The notes beneath the pieces were generated by a model that saw nothing but the letters and a program-made list of their open reading frames with translations, made no database searches and was not told the DNA's origin. A program made the position numbers and the translations under genes. This document shows, in pieces, positions 63,697-64,000 of a stretch of 64,000 nt of DNA. Source of the stretch: Paraburkholderia elongata (GTDB lineage: Bacteria > Pseudomonadota > Gammaproteobacteria > Burkholderiales > Burkholderiaceae); contig NZ_WOEZ01000123.1 of the NCBI RefSeq assembly GCF_013177735.1, positions 26,202 to 90,201 of the forward strand. The letters run 5' to 3'. Position 1 is the first letter of the stretch, and each line of letters opens with the position of its first letter.

Positions 63697-63795
63697 ATAC
63701 TGTTCCCACTCGGCTGTCCGCTGTGGCCCGCTGAATAATCGCGCATCTCAGCCCCGTCCGGACTATGGATTTACACCATCACGCGGGGCTACGAC
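63697..63795 (+). repeat. Imperfect direct repeat, downstream copy
   Basis: About 99 bp related to 63085-63180 (ATACTGTTCCCACTCGGCTG ... CACGCGGGGCTACGAC). It starts 4 bases after the VOC stop codon. 63796-64000 shows no gene and runs to the window end. Confidence 0.7.
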
Positions 63796-64000
63796 CTGGA
63801 TGACCGGTATCGAGCAAGGGGAACGGCTATACCGGGTCGCCACGAGTCCGACGCGTCCGGCAGCACGCGGCCAGTTTGAGACGCTTGCTCCCACTGCCTA
63901 TACGGCCGTTGCCTCGCTCGAAGCGGACGCTCGCTGAAGGCGAGCGCCCCCCCGACTGCGACAGAGATCTGTGCAAGATAGTGGCGCTCAAGGGCCGTCA

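Overview
The window looks like a Burkholderiaceae chromosome or megaplasmid segment, most likely Paraburkholderia, Caballeronia or Burkholderia. The reasons are high GC, many LysR/MarR/TetR/HxlR/MocR regulators, major-facilitator pumps, a katB-ankB type catalase locus, isoquinoline-1-oxidoreductase-like genes, a PHB depolymerase, and insertion sequences of the IS6, IS110, ISKra4, IS5, IS30 and IS630 types. This assignment is inferred from protein flavour and not from a search. I saw no rRNA, tRNA or CRISPR array.

Layout. 1-15,400 is ordinary accessory metabolism and transport: the tail of an M20 amidohydrolase with a serine hydrolase; MarR; a divergent MocR / L-threonine aldolase pair around a 22-bp palindrome; a chemoreceptor; an HxlR regulator beside the remnant of an aldo/keto reductase; a class II aldolase with a LysR regulator and an ACS-type transporter; then two DHA2 exporters divergent from a TetR regulator. 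15,427-24,611 is a self-contained Ton locus: a secreted phosphoesterase reads away from a TonB-dependent receptor, a periplasmic beta-propeller, ExbB, ExbD and TonB, and a second beta-propeller faces them across a strong hairpin.

24,700-54,000 is a scrap-yard shaped by IS6-family (IS26-like) elements. Two nearly identical 840-bp copies in the same orientation (25,555-26,394 and 45,697-46,536) bracket about 19.3 kb. That stretch carries an MFS pump, a second HxlR with an intact aldo/keto reductase, an IorAB-type molybdenum hydroxylase, an ankyrin lipoprotein with a periplasmic catalase, an atypical NRAMP transporter preceded by a possible 46-residue leader ORF, an arylamine N-acetyltransferase, and a second MocR / threonine aldolase pair that repeats the first pair and its operator. 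Several genes are cut exactly at IS6 ends with the missing half absent from the other side (LysR, L-fuconate dehydratase, porin). Further right, an ISKra4 element is split by an IS110 element, followed by IS5 and IS630 debris.

54,717-61,950 is a same-strand set of four hydrolases: S10 serine carboxypeptidase, phospholipase C-like phosphoesterase, S8 subtilase and PHB depolymerase with fibronectin type III modules. Only the last has an obvious signal peptide. The right end holds a solo IS6 terminus, a frameshifted DoxX-like gene and a VOC-family gene flanked by imperfect direct repeats of about 97 bp.

The themes most worth following are the duplicated MocR/threonine-aldolase modules with a shared operator, the IS6-bounded segment with its one-sided deletions, the noncanonical NRAMP with its leader ORF and tandem repeat, and the dedicated Ton locus.
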